Positions 1 through 8,888 of a stretch of 10,929 nucleotides of DNA are shown here, one piece after another (position 1 is the first letter of the stretch; each line of letters starts with the position of its first letter). Source of the DNA: Neolecta irregularis DAH-3 (taxonomy: Eukaryota; Ascomycota; Neolectomycetes; Neolectales; Neolectaceae); assembly GCA_001929475.1 (NCBI GenBank), contig LXFE01000569.1, positions 1 through 10,929 on the forward strand, written 5' to 3'. Both the position numbers and the translations under genes were made by a program. Below the pieces are notes generated by a model. That model saw nothing but the letters and a program-made list of their open reading frames with translations. It had not been told where the DNA came from and made no database searches.

Positions 1-306
1 CCCCCCCCCCCCACCTTTTTTCTCTAAAGTGTAATGTTGATCAAAACCTGGCGGCAAGTACTTTCGCAATTTTTAACACAAGTCTCTTTATCCTACATCC
101 CCCTGGAAACCGAATTAGAGTACTGGGATTTTTAACAAGTCGAGTTGTCATAATTTGATCCCTTAACACAACAAACTCTTTCTTAAAGTAACAGTTGATA
201 TTTGAAACTTGTATACTATTCATAAATATTACAATTGATATAGTGAACATGAGGAATTGGAAAATATTCACTTCTCAATCAGAAATTGTTCCGCTAAATA
301 TCATCC

Positions 307-1780
307 TTATACGCCAACCTTTGTATCAGACACAAACTTTTCCACATATCCCCCATTCAAGAGCTCACGTCTTAGTGTTTGTACTTGAATATGATGAAAT
401 AATGGAGAGTCTACAGAAGGTCTGATGTGTTGATCCCATCCTTCTGTTCGAATTGCTTTAAAGTTTAGGCTGAACATATGAACAGAGACTTCCATCAAGG
501 AGGGGCATCCAAGAACAATATTCTTGACTACATCGAATGTTAACGGTGGACATGAGTAATCGAGCTGTAACACTCGCAGTCTTTTAGCTCGAGATAATGA
601 GAGCATGCCGTGCGTCGTGAATTTCTCGGCGTGCTGTGGGCGAAAATACACTGTGCTTAGACAGGGACATTCGTCAACAAACACTTGAAAATCCTCGTCT
701 GATATACGTGAGTAAATCTTGAGACTTTGAATCGTAGAACCAGCCAAAGCAATGGTCTTGAACAAACCATGTGGAGGATCATGCTCATTACTGACAGGTT
801 ATACATGTGCCAAATGCGTAGGATTACCTTTGATATGTGAAAAAGAAGTGCTTCAGCTTTCTCATCGCAGATGGCGAATGAACCACAGACGGTGCTGCAT
901 ATAGTCTGTTGCGGCCGTCAATTGAAACGTCAAGGTACTCCAGTTCGCTTAATTCAAAGATTTGTCCCCATTGTGTTGATGATAAACCTTCCGATGAATT
1001 TACAGACAAACGTTTTAACCAGGAAACTGGCTGTACCCAGCAATTATCACAGGTAATACTCTTCAAGCTCTTGTTCTGAATAAGTAAACTTGACAAGTCT
1101 TTGCTCGAGGAATTGCGAAATTCGAGATTTTCAAGATTTTGACATTCTGCTATGTAGTTCTTCACATCCACAGCATTGGAGGGCATCGCGAGACTGATGA
1201 TTCGTTCGGGGAATTCGAAAACAATAGTATTCATGTAATGTTGGGCGGGTCTGGAGATTAGATTTCCAAAACTCAGCGCGATGTTGAACGAGCCTGTCTG
1301 GCGGAGTAGCCGAATCATCGACAACATTGTTTGATCTGCCTTTCGTGCAAGCGCTAATGTTGGCTTGTCTGTCACTCCGAGCATAGTCCACGAATGAATT
1401 CCAAGCTGCATTGCACGTAGATTCCGCGCCGAGGGGAGAATTTTCCGAAGTGTTGCCACCTCGTGGTTGAAAAGTTTAATTGCTCTTCTAATGTCGCTGG
1501 GATTTGCATCCACCTCTTTCAAATCCCAAACCAGCCTTTTCGTATGAATGAGATTAGTCAATGCAGAAGATGCATTTTGACTTCGAGTGGACCTTTTGTG
1601 ATTTGGCAGGTTTAAACCTTTGGAGATTCTTCCCAGATCGATCTCCCTCCAGAGAATAGGAACGACCACCGCGTGGGATTGACGAGAAAGAAGAAGCACT
1701 GTGTTTAGATCAGGCGGTTCTAAATAGACTGAAATCTGCGCGAACATCTCGGGAGGGATGTTGCTAAACGTCGTGGACAT
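307..1780 (-). CDS. F-box protein with leucine-rich C-terminal part (two exons)
   Basis: Predicted substrate-recognition subunit of an SCF (Skp1-Cullin-F-box) ubiquitin ligase. Exon 1 spans 1780-828 and exon 2 spans 790-307, giving 478 residues ending at TAA 309-307. The start at 1780 fits because the F-box follows at once: NIPPEMFAQISVYLEPPDL (about residues 7-25), then leucine-rich sequence and PILWREIDL to about residue 50. Downstream are irregular leucine-rich segments such as LENLEF, LEYLDVSI, RLRVLQLDY and CPSLMEVSVH, suggesting an LRR-like substrate-binding face, as in many fungal F-box proteins of 450-600 residues. The exons are separated by a 37-nt intron (827-791; donor GTAATC, acceptor CTGTCAG). 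Removing it restores one frame, reading KHFFFTYQS then NEHDPPHGLFKT. Without splicing, a stop follows TYQR at once. The family call is from the F-box pattern; the substrate is unknown. The 37-nt intron is near the lower limit, so a recent 1-nt frame break is the alternative. Confidence 0.82.
791..827 (-). other. 37-nt spliceosomal intron of the F-box gene
   Basis: Read on the minus strand it begins GTAATCC, contains TATAAC (possible branch region) and ends CTGTCAG. Splicing joins phase-2 exon 1 to exon 2 so that a split AGT (Ser) codon forms and the frame stays open for a further 160 codons. It is inferred from frame restoration and consensus ends, not from transcripts. Confidence 0.65.
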
Positions 1781-1825
1781 GTAGGCAAACCTGGTTTGAA
1801 GGCGACAATATATCGCTCACTATCA

Positions 1826-2193
1826 ATGATCCCGATCTACAATGCCGGACGGGACAGCTGGACCCAGAACCCGACGTATCTCCAGGCCAATAAAAGGGGA
1901 AGAGGGGCTGATATGAAAAGATGGACGAGAGAAGAAGCAGATCGGCTGTAAAAATGCAGGGTTGCTTCTGGACATTTCTGACGTTAGTTGCATCAGAAGA
2001 AACGCCCTAGATATCAGCTTAATCCTACCTGTGTTACATGCGACGCTCTTCTGATTCGATGATGTGACAGCAACCTCAGCCGAACCGCACCAATCGTGAG
2101 AATGTCGAGTGCTCATTGGTGTACGCAAACTTCGCGAGCGCGTTGAGTAGAACATTCAAATATTTTCATTTTCTCAAGATCTTCGGTCTCTGA
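1826..2193 (+). CDS. possible short SANT/Myb-like protein, multi-exon, uncertain
   Basis: Exon 1 would run 1826-1947 from an ATG, opening MIPIYNAGRDSWTQNPTYLQ and ending in MKRWTREEADRL, which resembles the first helix of SANT/Myb domains. It is followed immediately by a GTAAAA donor at 1948. A CTGAC branch-like site (1978-1982) and TTAG at 1987 would close a 40-nt intron; CAG at 1996 would give 49 nt in the same frame. Exon 2 then reads RNALDISLILP, recalling the second helix. A second intron from GTGTTA at 2031 to CAG at 2070 or 2079 leads in frame to PNRTNRENVECSLVY, like the PxRT-containing third helix, with a stop at 2191-2193. The product would be about 90 residues. Against it: it lies only 45 bp from the divergent F-box start, helix spacing is shorter than in typical SANT domains, and both introns rest on inference. 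It may be a chance assembly or a shrunken relic. Confidence 0.28.
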
Positions 2194-3455
2194 AGTATTC
2201 CTGCACATATTTGCTCAGAAATTCAGTAGTTATGGTTGTAATGCTAGAGTGAGACAGATACATTTAATTATTAATACGTCCAACCCATGTAATGCAAAGC
2301 AGCGCCACAATCGTATAATACGTCAATGGCGGATCGACTTGGACGAGTAGTATTCAAATAGACAGAAGGTTATGATTGACAGAGACATAAATAGACTAAC
2401 CAGGACATATTTTGTTTACATGACAGCCCTTGCAAGTATTTTTAGGCAAACATTGCCACATTGCCTCTCTTTCGCGCCTCACTATGATGCATAAAAAATA
2501 CAAAGCCATCTTTAGCGATGGAACATGCTACAGCCGCTTCATTACATGTTGCTATCCCGGTAACCGAGATAACGCGAACTCCAACAGAGAGAAATTTCGA
2601 GAATAGTAGCCGAGAGGTCAAAATCCAACAAATTGTTAGCTGGTCTGCGAATTATGAAGCTAGAATTGATAGGGTATGTAGCTTTTGACAAGCAGTATTG
2701 CCTGACATAGTCCAAGACGCAGGCATAGGTCTCGTGATGTAACAACAAACTATATTTTGCTTCAGGAGTTGGATAGCTCTCGCTGCAATATCATTGGGGC
2801 ACATGTTTGAGCAAGCTCTGTCTAGTTGGCTCAAAGAATAGTGTGGCACGAGGCCAATTCGTCTCTAGAGCTAATGCGGACTGAAAGAATCAGCAATACT
2901 AGCAGCCTGACTGTTACAAGCCTGTCAACTTGATTACAGTCCAGGTTATTGAAACACTGGGGGCTATAACAGAAATATCAGACAGGTTAATATATTCTAT
3001 CTGACATCAGATATAAGCACACTAAACTAGCGAGTATGGAATCATCCGTTCAGAAAGCCACGTTCATTATTTCAATCGCCGTATATATGAAATTGCACTA
3101 CTGTAAGCGAGCGATCTTTTTTCAGAACCAAATGTGTTGGTCCAGATAACCTCAAATGAGGAGAATATTCTCTTGTCAAAATAATGCTTTCCTTTTTGGC
3201 TTTTTAAAATAGAGTATGTTACAAGTATCAAACAAGTGACATGAATGAATTCTGAAAATCTTCTCTGTTTCTAGGTTCGCTGTTGCCCTGGAGTAACGGT
3301 CTCAAATCATAAAAAGACCTAATACCACGACTTTGACCTTAATAGTGATATCAATGATCACTGTAGATCGCGGCCACTCCTTCCAAATTAGCAAACCCTC
3401 AGACTGTTTATATTTTTCTGAGCGTTCCATTCCAAGTCAGTAAACATCCCCTCAT
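2194..3455. other. intergenic stretch without supported gene
   Basis: I see no convincing coding sequence on either strand. Short open frames on the minus strand around 2542-2849 overlap one another in different frames and show no domain. The stretch is AT-rich and contains a short imperfect inverted repeat at 2998-3013. It holds the 3' flank of the peptidase gene that ends at 3456. Confidence 0.5.
2998..3013. repeat. short inverted repeat TATCTGA-CA-TCAGATA
   Basis: Two perfect 7-bp arms are separated by the dinucleotide CA. A related ATATCAGACAG lies just upstream near 2976. It could be a dyad protein-binding site or chance in AT-rich DNA. Confidence 0.3.
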
Positions 3456-4789
3456 CTAGCCTTCAGGATTAGCGTATATATTACATGACTGAACGTGCTT
3501 GAGTATTTGATATTCAGAGTGTTTCTTAATGTCTACTGGAGACAATCTAAAAGGGTTTAAACCATCTGTCATGCTGTCATCTCTGACACTACGCCCTTCA
3601 ACGAAGTTTATTACTTTTTTAGATGGTTTGTGACTAGGATCAAAGACAAGTAGGGTTCGTTGCCCCTTGCGACCGATCTCATATCCTACTATTGTCCTTG
3701 AATGACCGAAATGTTGCAGAAAGAGAGGAGGCAAATTCGATGTGGTTACCGTAGAGATTTGTGATCCCCGCTTTCTCGTATACTGGCAAAAGTAAGATTC
3801 GACATATGATAAAAGTGCATTTTGAGTGGTGAAAGCATCCTGAGTCGGTCCAAAATCGACAACAGTGGATCTACAACGTAAGGATGATATGGAAAGCGAG
3901 GCTGCTGCCTGAATCCAAGATACGTCAGCGCAACCCAAACTTCAGTTGGACCAATCCACTTCTTCGTTCCTGTCAGTCTTCCGCGTAATTGGACACGTCC
4001 TTCGGGATCAAGACCTTTTAGTAATCAGCTTGCTAAATATCATTTTTGAAAGAGAAAAGAATACCCCTATTCCAACCCTGTTCTATTGCCATTTGTAGTG
4101 TATAGATGTCAACATTTCGATTGCCAAGAGCACAATGATACTCATTGGATCTCTTCTTCCGTATGTACGACATGAGCATCATCATATTCCGATAGGCACA
4201 ACCCCATCCAAGATCTGCTCTTTGCGATCCGATAAATTCAGTACTCGAGTCCACAAGTACCGCTTCCTTCACGGTGGGATCCGATGCCAATATATCCGCT
4301 ATTGTTATCAAAAGACCTATAGAAATGAGGGAGGAAGCGGGACTTGAAAGGATATACTTGAGGGTTTTGACGCAATAGAGAAAACCCTTCCAGGATGACA
4401 TTTTCGAATCTTTGAATACCTATCTCGATTCTCTCCCAAGATTCCAGTAATAAGTGTTTGTAACATCTTTGGTGCTTTGGAAGATGCATCAAGATTCATT
4501 TCTGACCGCTGGTTTCGAAATGTGAAAGAAGTAGATGTTTCCTCTGGTTTCTAGATATTCTGAGTCCTTTGCTGATAAAAATAGGGAAATATACCTTCGA
4601 TGATCCGAGATAAATGTCATGTTGCGACCTAGTTGGAATTTCTTCAAACGCAACCAATATATCTTTATTGACGTTCGGCAGACCCATAGCACATGTCGTC
4701 TCGAGATGATGAGCAATCGAATCCTGATCTCCCCGAAAATCGAAGCATGCTGGACAAGTGAAACCAGTAGTTGAAATGATAGAATCCAT
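3456..4789 (-). CDS. zinc-finger C78 peptidase, ZUFSP/ZUP1-like deubiquitinase (five exons)
   Basis: Predicted intracellular cysteine protease of family C78; characterised ZUFSP/ZUP1 members (including S. pombe Mug105) cleave K63-linked ubiquitin. My exon model is 4789-4595, 4550-4358, 4298-4065, 4014-3909 and 3870-3456, encoding 380 residues. An N-terminal zinc finger has C12, C15, H27 or H28, and C33 (CPACFDFRGDQDSIAHHLE). The peptidase core follows: LGWGCAYRNMMMLMSYI with nucleophile C163, then GWNRGLDPEGRVQLRGRL and GTKKWIGPTEVWVALTYLGF, VVDFGPTQDAF, and LQHFGHSRTIVGYE with H299. D320 lies in LLVFDPSHKP and the end is NIYANPEG. The His-to-Asp spacing of 21 equals that of human ZUP1 (H491/D512, from memory). 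All key residues are present, so the enzyme is probably active. One zinc finger suggests fewer ubiquitin-binding modules than the human enzyme. The second intron has two acceptors (4299 or 4317). The fourth intron has no GT donor at the place that keeps family length. Confidence 0.88.
3871..3908 (-). other. probable GC-AG intron (38 nt) inside the C78 peptidase
   Basis: The reading frame changes between TYLGF and VVDF, which adjoin in the C78 family. Removing 38 nt that begin GCAGCAGCC after ...TTCAG and end GTTGTAG gives GFRSTVVDF, with exactly the residue count seen in the human homologue at this place. The only GT donor in reach (GTATCT at 3923) gives a 53-nt intron that also restores frame but deletes the conserved YLGFR. 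A non-canonical GC donor, a donor mutation or a true frame break are the options. Confidence 0.5.
4015..4064 (-). other. 50-nt intron of the C78 peptidase
   Basis: The donor is GTATTC, the acceptor ACTAAAAG. Splicing is phase 1 and joins EQGWNR-G to LDPEGRVQL, a continuous family motif. Without splicing the frame stops at 4033. Confidence 0.8.
4299..4357 (-). other. second intron of the C78 peptidase, acceptor ambiguous
   Basis: Donor GTATATCC at 4357. With the acceptor at 4299 (AACAATAG, preceded by TTGATAAC as branch site) the intron is 59 nt; with the acceptor at 4317 (TCTATAG) it is 41 nt. Both keep the frame and differ by six residues (SLLITIA against T before DILASDPTV). I prefer 59 nt for its branch site, but family alignment should decide. 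Confidence 0.6.
4551..4594 (-). other. 44-nt first intron of the C78 peptidase
   Basis: Donor GTATAT directly after YLGSSK, acceptor ATATCTAG, phase 0. It joins the zinc-finger exon to KPEETSTSFTF. Reading through would end the protein at 4496 without the peptidase domain. Confidence 0.7.
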
Positions 4790-5237
4790 ATTCTCCCCTG
4801 TGAGAGTGTATTCCTAAAACAATAGGAGATAAAATTGGGTCAATAGGAGATATTTGAGAAATTTCAAGACTCTTCAAGATACGTGTGGGATTTCTGGTGG
4901 GGAACATCAAAGGACTGATTTACTCTGACTGGAGAGGTATTCTTCAACTGAACACGATCAGATGACACAAGAATCAATCTATGTAATTAGACTAAGAATC
5001 ACAGAATAGATTTAAAGAAATATTTTGATTCCTCTTTTCAAGAATGGTATTACTAGGGCAGCTGATGTTTTCCATCTCTTCCAACTCATTGATCTTGATT
5101 CTTGATAATTATTTCTTCCCGTTTACTTGTTTCCTCTCCCAACTCTTTGTTCCTAAACAATCATGTGAATGATTCCGTTGACTTTTCGCATTTAACTACG
5201 TTGTCTAAAAGTAAATATTCAGTTGGGAAATACTCAC

Positions 5238-5321
5238 CGTTCTCGTTTCTGTGGAGATGTCCAAGCATTTACCAAAGATATACAGGATCCCGCGGAGAGC
5301 ATATTGATCCACGTATTCCAT
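5238..5321 (-). CDS. possible first exon of a small unidentified gene
   Basis: ATG at 5321 opens 28 codons beginning MEYVDQYALRGILYIFGK and ending with ACG. A consensus GTGAGT donor follows at 5237, the best-scoring donor by eye in this intergenic region. Candidate acceptors follow at TACTTTTAG (near 5205) and further down, but none leads to a long open frame or known domain. It could be the 5' exon of a small protein, a leader exon of the peptidase transcript, or chance. Confidence 0.2.
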
Positions 5322-5931
5322 GAATTAGAGGCTTGGTGAACAAGCGAGTTTAGAGTGATGGCAGCTGGGTCATTGCTGGAAACGTGTTTGATTCATGGTA
5401 TCTCGAAGTTAAAATCTTGCTGTTGTTTCATCGCTTCTCCAGTTGCCAAGATCCTTCAAATGACAATTAATAGAAGATCTTTCATGGTATTTGGGGTTTG
5501 ACATAAAAACGATGGCCTCATGGAGCAAAGTCACCTTCTAGAGACTTCTAGATTGTGCCTAAGACAGATTGTAACGTAGGTGACTGTCCTGCAAGTACTC
5601 TTTGTGGTCCTTAAGCCTCCCCTTGAACCATTGTAGAGAAGGCTTTCATGAAGAAAGATGAGATGAGATGAAGGGATTCAAGGCTAGGCAGTCCTACCTA
5701 CGGTGTCATTTAGACTGAAAGCAATATTTGCTCCTTCTCTGCTAGAGGCTCGTTTTCCGATAAAAGATTAAATCGTCGCTGAAATTAAGATCGAAGAAAG
5801 TCATCAAGACATCCTTCCTCGAGTAACATGACATCGATCAAGACTTCGAAGGATCATGAAAAGAATGAATATATTTCACGTACGAACCGATCCTAACCCC
5901 TAAAAGGGAAACATTCCTGAAACAGAATCAT

Positions 5932-5951
5932 TACGTAAAGATACGTAAAGA
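5932..5951. repeat. tandem decamer TACGTAAAGA x2
   Basis: Two perfect adjacent copies of a 10-bp unit lie just beyond the stop codon of the fasciclin gene. Each unit holds the palindrome TACGTA. On the minus strand it falls in the likely 3' untranslated region; function is unknown. Confidence 0.45.
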
Positions 5952-5968
5952 AAATCGCCTCATGTGCG

Positions 5969-7753
5969 TTACATTGAGGAATAGCTGTAATAATCATCTT
6001 CCCAGCCAGATACATCATCCTTTTCATCCAGAGCCTCGATCAGACCTTGAACTGTCAAGCCATATTCTTCCTCACCACCGTCAGATAGCCGCTTAGGTGG
6101 AAGGATAATCTTCCAAGTATTGTGAACGACCCCATTTTTAGCCACGATATCGGTCGTCGTGACCAGACTTTCTCCATTTACTTTTACATTGGTAAAGTGT
6201 CTGAATTTGAAGATGTCAATGCTGAGAGATCGGTCTGCCTAGAAATTTTAATAATTGCAAAAAGGGAATGGATACAAGGAGAGTCGGGACATTTATGGAG
6301 TAATGCTTTCTCTCAGACTCGGCGTCAACGAGAACATCCGTATAAACGACGTTGTTTGGAGCAATGTGAAACTGAAGGATTTTCTTGAGACAGTTTTCTC
6401 CCCATTTCGAGAACAAGAAAAACCGAACTTTAGGTCTGCGCTATTAGCAAGATCCAGACGAGGAATGAAATACGGAAGTCTGGAGAATGCGTAATTAGAA
6501 GGAACAAATACAGTTCCTTTTAATTCGTCGATCAAACCAGTTTTGTAAATAGCATACAAAAACGTTGATGAATGCTCGGCGAACAGATTCAATACTTCCT
6601 TAATTTCCGGAGGCGCAAATACAACAGAGTTTACCGAATGAAGAATACCGTTCTTGCAATGAACATCCTTGAATACAACGCGAGAGTAAAAATTGAGTTT
6701 AAGTCCGTGAAGATCGCTCGAGACTCGCATATGTTGGACAAGATCTTGGGATTTCAAGGTCGTTGGAAGCACCCGAGACGCAAAAAGACGATGAGAATCG
6801 TATACTTCTGGCGATATATGGTACGGCAAAAGCGTTCTCAATCTCTCGTCAGAAAAGTGATGCTCCTTGAGATGATCAATTGCTTCATCGGTTGGCGCGA
6901 AGAGGGTTAAAGTAGCATCGTTCTTGCTCAATTCGTCCGAGAGGTCCTGATCGTCTTTAATGAGTGCGTACAACTTTCTATGACTAGAAAGTTTAGCCGA
7001 TCTCCTCTTTAGGATGGTGTACAATGGACTGGCCTCCAAAACTTCCAGCAGAGTCTTGTCATTCTGATCATGGCAGTCTTTATCAACCTGAGGTGGAACA
7101 GGCCAGTCTAACTCCGAGGCAGGCAAAGGAGGAGGGAATAAGAGCAAGGCATCTTGGCCATCTGATACAGGGAGATGTTCCATTCGGTGGCCTTGAAATG
7201 GCCTTTGAGGCCCATGTTCGTGGGGCAAGTCGGCTCTGACCGGAAATAAAGAACTGGGCTCTGGATGTAGATGCGGGAACTGGTCGTTTTCCGGTTTTTC
7301 TTTCAGGCGGCCTGCCTTGGGAGGAATCACGATCCCAGAATTTTGTCCCGGTCTTTGATCGTTCGGCTCCCGCTGATATGGAAAGTTCGGAGTATGGAAA
7401 TGCTCGGCTCCAACAAAACTGTTTTCAGCTGGAGGAGGCGAATGCCATTGAGGAGAGATGCCTGCATCTGCCGATCGTTGGGCTGGTCCAGCTTGCTTCA
7501 AACCCGAAAGAACACCGACAGAGTTCTCACCGGAATCTGGTTTGTAGTTGAAGGTCCTGTCACTCTCACCGAGAATATGATACACCGGCGAGTCATAGCC
7601 TTTGTGATCCCTCAAATTTCCGCCCGCCGAAGAATCCGAGTCAACCAGGAATTCGGGATTCTTTTGAATGATAAAGTCTCGGCGGAAGTTGCCTGGGGGG
7701 ATCGCATAGCCCAGCACAGCAGGGAAGACAGTCGCAAGTATGTAGGTTTTCAT
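5969..7753 (-). CDS. secreted fasciclin-like protein with two FAS1 domains (three exons)
   Basis: Predicted extracellular or cell-wall adhesion protein. Exons are 7753-6474, 6435-6276 and 6238-5969, giving 569 residues. Residues 1-16 (MKTYILATVFPAVLGYA region) look like a signal peptide. Residues 20-230 form a low-complexity linker rich in Pro, His, Gln and Ser. FAS1 domain 1 (about 232-382) has the H1-type motif TLFAPTDEAI, a YH pair at 311-312 and the H2-type motif NGILHSVNSVVFAPP. FAS1 domain 2 (about 383-530) has TVFVPSNYAFSRLP, FLFSKWGENCLKKILQFHIA and NGVVHNTWKIILPPK. The second domain becomes continuous only after removing a 38-nt and a 37-nt intron. The C terminus is acidic (DEKDDVSGWEDDYY) and has no hydrophobic GPI-type tail, so a freely secreted form is likely. 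Fasciclin proteins of other fungi act in adhesion and development; the role here is inference. Confidence 0.9.
6239..6275 (-). other. 37-nt second intron of the fasciclin gene
   Basis: Donor GTATCC, acceptor TTTCTAG, phase 0. It joins HYSINVPTLL to ADRSLSIDIF and opens the final 89 codons carrying the H2 motif of FAS1 domain 2. Without splicing the frame stops at 6216. Confidence 0.78.
6436..6473 (-). other. 38-nt first intron of the fasciclin gene
   Basis: Donor GTATTT, branch-like TGCTAAT, acceptor AGCGCAG, phase 2. It joins AFSRLP to PKVRFFLFSKWGE, the expected continuous FAS1 sequence. Reading through produces a non-family tail that ends at 6293. Confidence 0.8.
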
Positions 7754-7785
7754 GATTTCTGGAACTGGAATGTGGGGGCCTCAGG

Positions 7786-7796
7786 GCTATAAATGG
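7786..7796. promoter_or_regulatory. TATA-like element upstream of the fasciclin gene
   Basis: GCTATAAATGG on the plus strand lies about 35 bp upstream of the fasciclin start codon. On the coding (minus) strand it reads CCATTTATAGC, so its orientation is not ideal and only position supports it. Confidence 0.25.
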
Positions 7797-8888
7797 CCAA
7801 GCGTTGGCACACCATTTGTCGTGGGTGGCGTGGACCACAAATGAAACGGGAAGTGTGTTGATATGGCCTATACTATCATTCCACTATTGGCATCCTTTTG
7901 CAACACGTCGCATGTCTTTTGTATTGGGCCAATCGATGTTAATGAACGTGATTCCTTTGTTTTATTGTACAGGGAGTCATGTAACTAGACAGCGAAAGCA
8001 TTATCTACGAGAAAATCTCGGCCGCTGCATGTTGAGAATCCTAGCCCTGTTCTACATGTCACAATGGGATTAGAATACTGTAGTTCTTCTGCTGGAAGAT
8101 ATACGCCGATCTCCCATTTTCCTCTTGCTGTTTAAGGATCATGCTAAGCCATTTGGGGTCGTCCTAGTTCATTAGACAGGCGTGTTGACTTGCCGACAGG
8201 GTGTTCCTTTACCTCACTTTATTGGCAAATCGGCCATGGGGTAGGAAGTATTCTCTCTACGTGATTTCGAGCATTTGTACATTTAAACAGACTCCTGACA
8301 CGCATAGAACTAGGGTTAGAACTAGGGTTAGGGTTAGGGTCAAGTTCCCGTAACTCAGGCTAGATAATCTACCAAGTCTTATTTTTCCAAGGGTCTAGCA
8401 CTTACAAAAATGGTCGAAACGAAGACAATGCAAGGAGGTAGCCTTGCACATAGTCTAACATCCAATTTAAATGTTCGCAGCTTTAGCTTGAATCGTTCCC
8501 TTTGCAAGTTTCAAGTAGACTCGGTCTAGACTTTGTTCTTTAGCCCTTGCTTCTGGAAGAATTTGGAATCTAGACTATCCATTTTATTCTGTCGTTTGAG
8601 ATATTTCCTTACTCCACACCATTGGACACATTCAAAAGGTCTCAGGATCACAAATTCGGGACATTCAGTTCTCTTCATATACGACGCTCATGAGCATGAC
8701 AAATCCAAATAATCGTGTGATTCATTCCATGTGACTGGTCAGATCCAAGATAGTTATAGTTGAAACACTAATACAATAATCGATGATGCTCCCTAACTGC
8801 GTCTGCGGCGCTCTGAACAATGTGCTAGGCCTTCTCGACATGTTCTTGTCTCAAAATTATTCCACCAGCCGCAAAACATATGACCCAC
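7797..8888. other. intergenic stretch with interstitial telomeric repeat
   Basis: This is upstream sequence of the fasciclin gene. A plus-strand open frame at 7804-8073 begins with TTG and carries no recognisable domain. The only structured element I see is the telomere-like array at 8304-8339. Confidence 0.5.
8304..8339 (+). repeat. degenerate interstitial telomeric array (six TTAGGG-like hexamers)
   Basis: Six consecutive hexamers read ATAGAA, CTAGGG, TTAGAA, CTAGGG, TTAGGG, TTAGGG. The first four form two copies of a 12-bp unit (A/T)TAGAACTAGGG. TTAGGG is the telomere repeat of most filamentous ascomycetes. The flanks are ordinary sequence, so this is not a chromosome end. It may be a scar of telomere-mediated break repair, an old fusion point, or a telomere-box protein site. 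Confidence 0.8.

Larger units (their letters stand above)
4790..5968. other. intergenic stretch between the peptidase and fasciclin genes
   Basis: It contains the upstream region of the peptidase gene and the 3' flank of the fasciclin gene. Immediately before the peptidase ATG, a pyrimidine-rich stretch ending TTGTTTTAG (near 4833) is acceptor-like, so an intron in the 5' leader is possible. The frame after it stays open into the ATG, so a slightly longer N terminus cannot be excluded. Apart from the weak candidate at 5238-5321 and a tandem decamer at 5932-5951, I see nothing else. Confidence 0.5.

Noticed and set aside
1-12. Run of twelve C at the left edge
   Set aside because: A simple homopolymer at the window edge; may be real or an assembly boundary effect, nothing more can be said.
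1823-2155. 110-codon open frame on the minus strand, upstream of the F-box gene
   Set aside because: No domain and a serine/arginine-rich shuffled composition; it overlaps the stronger plus-strand SANT-like reading.
2542-2849. Two overlapping minus-strand open frames of 65-68 codons
   Set aside because: Short, in different frames, no recognisable domain, no plausible splice partners.
4665-4910. 81-codon frame covering the peptidase start region
   Set aside because: Out of frame with the zinc finger; it is a shadow of the peptidase exon plus upstream sequence.
6572-7792. Plus-strand open frames of 71-173 codons opposite the fasciclin gene
   Set aside because: They are antisense shadows of a well-supported FAS1 gene with signal peptide and domain motifs.
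7804-8073. 89-codon plus-strand frame
   Set aside because: Starts with TTG, no domain, no intron signals; likely chance.
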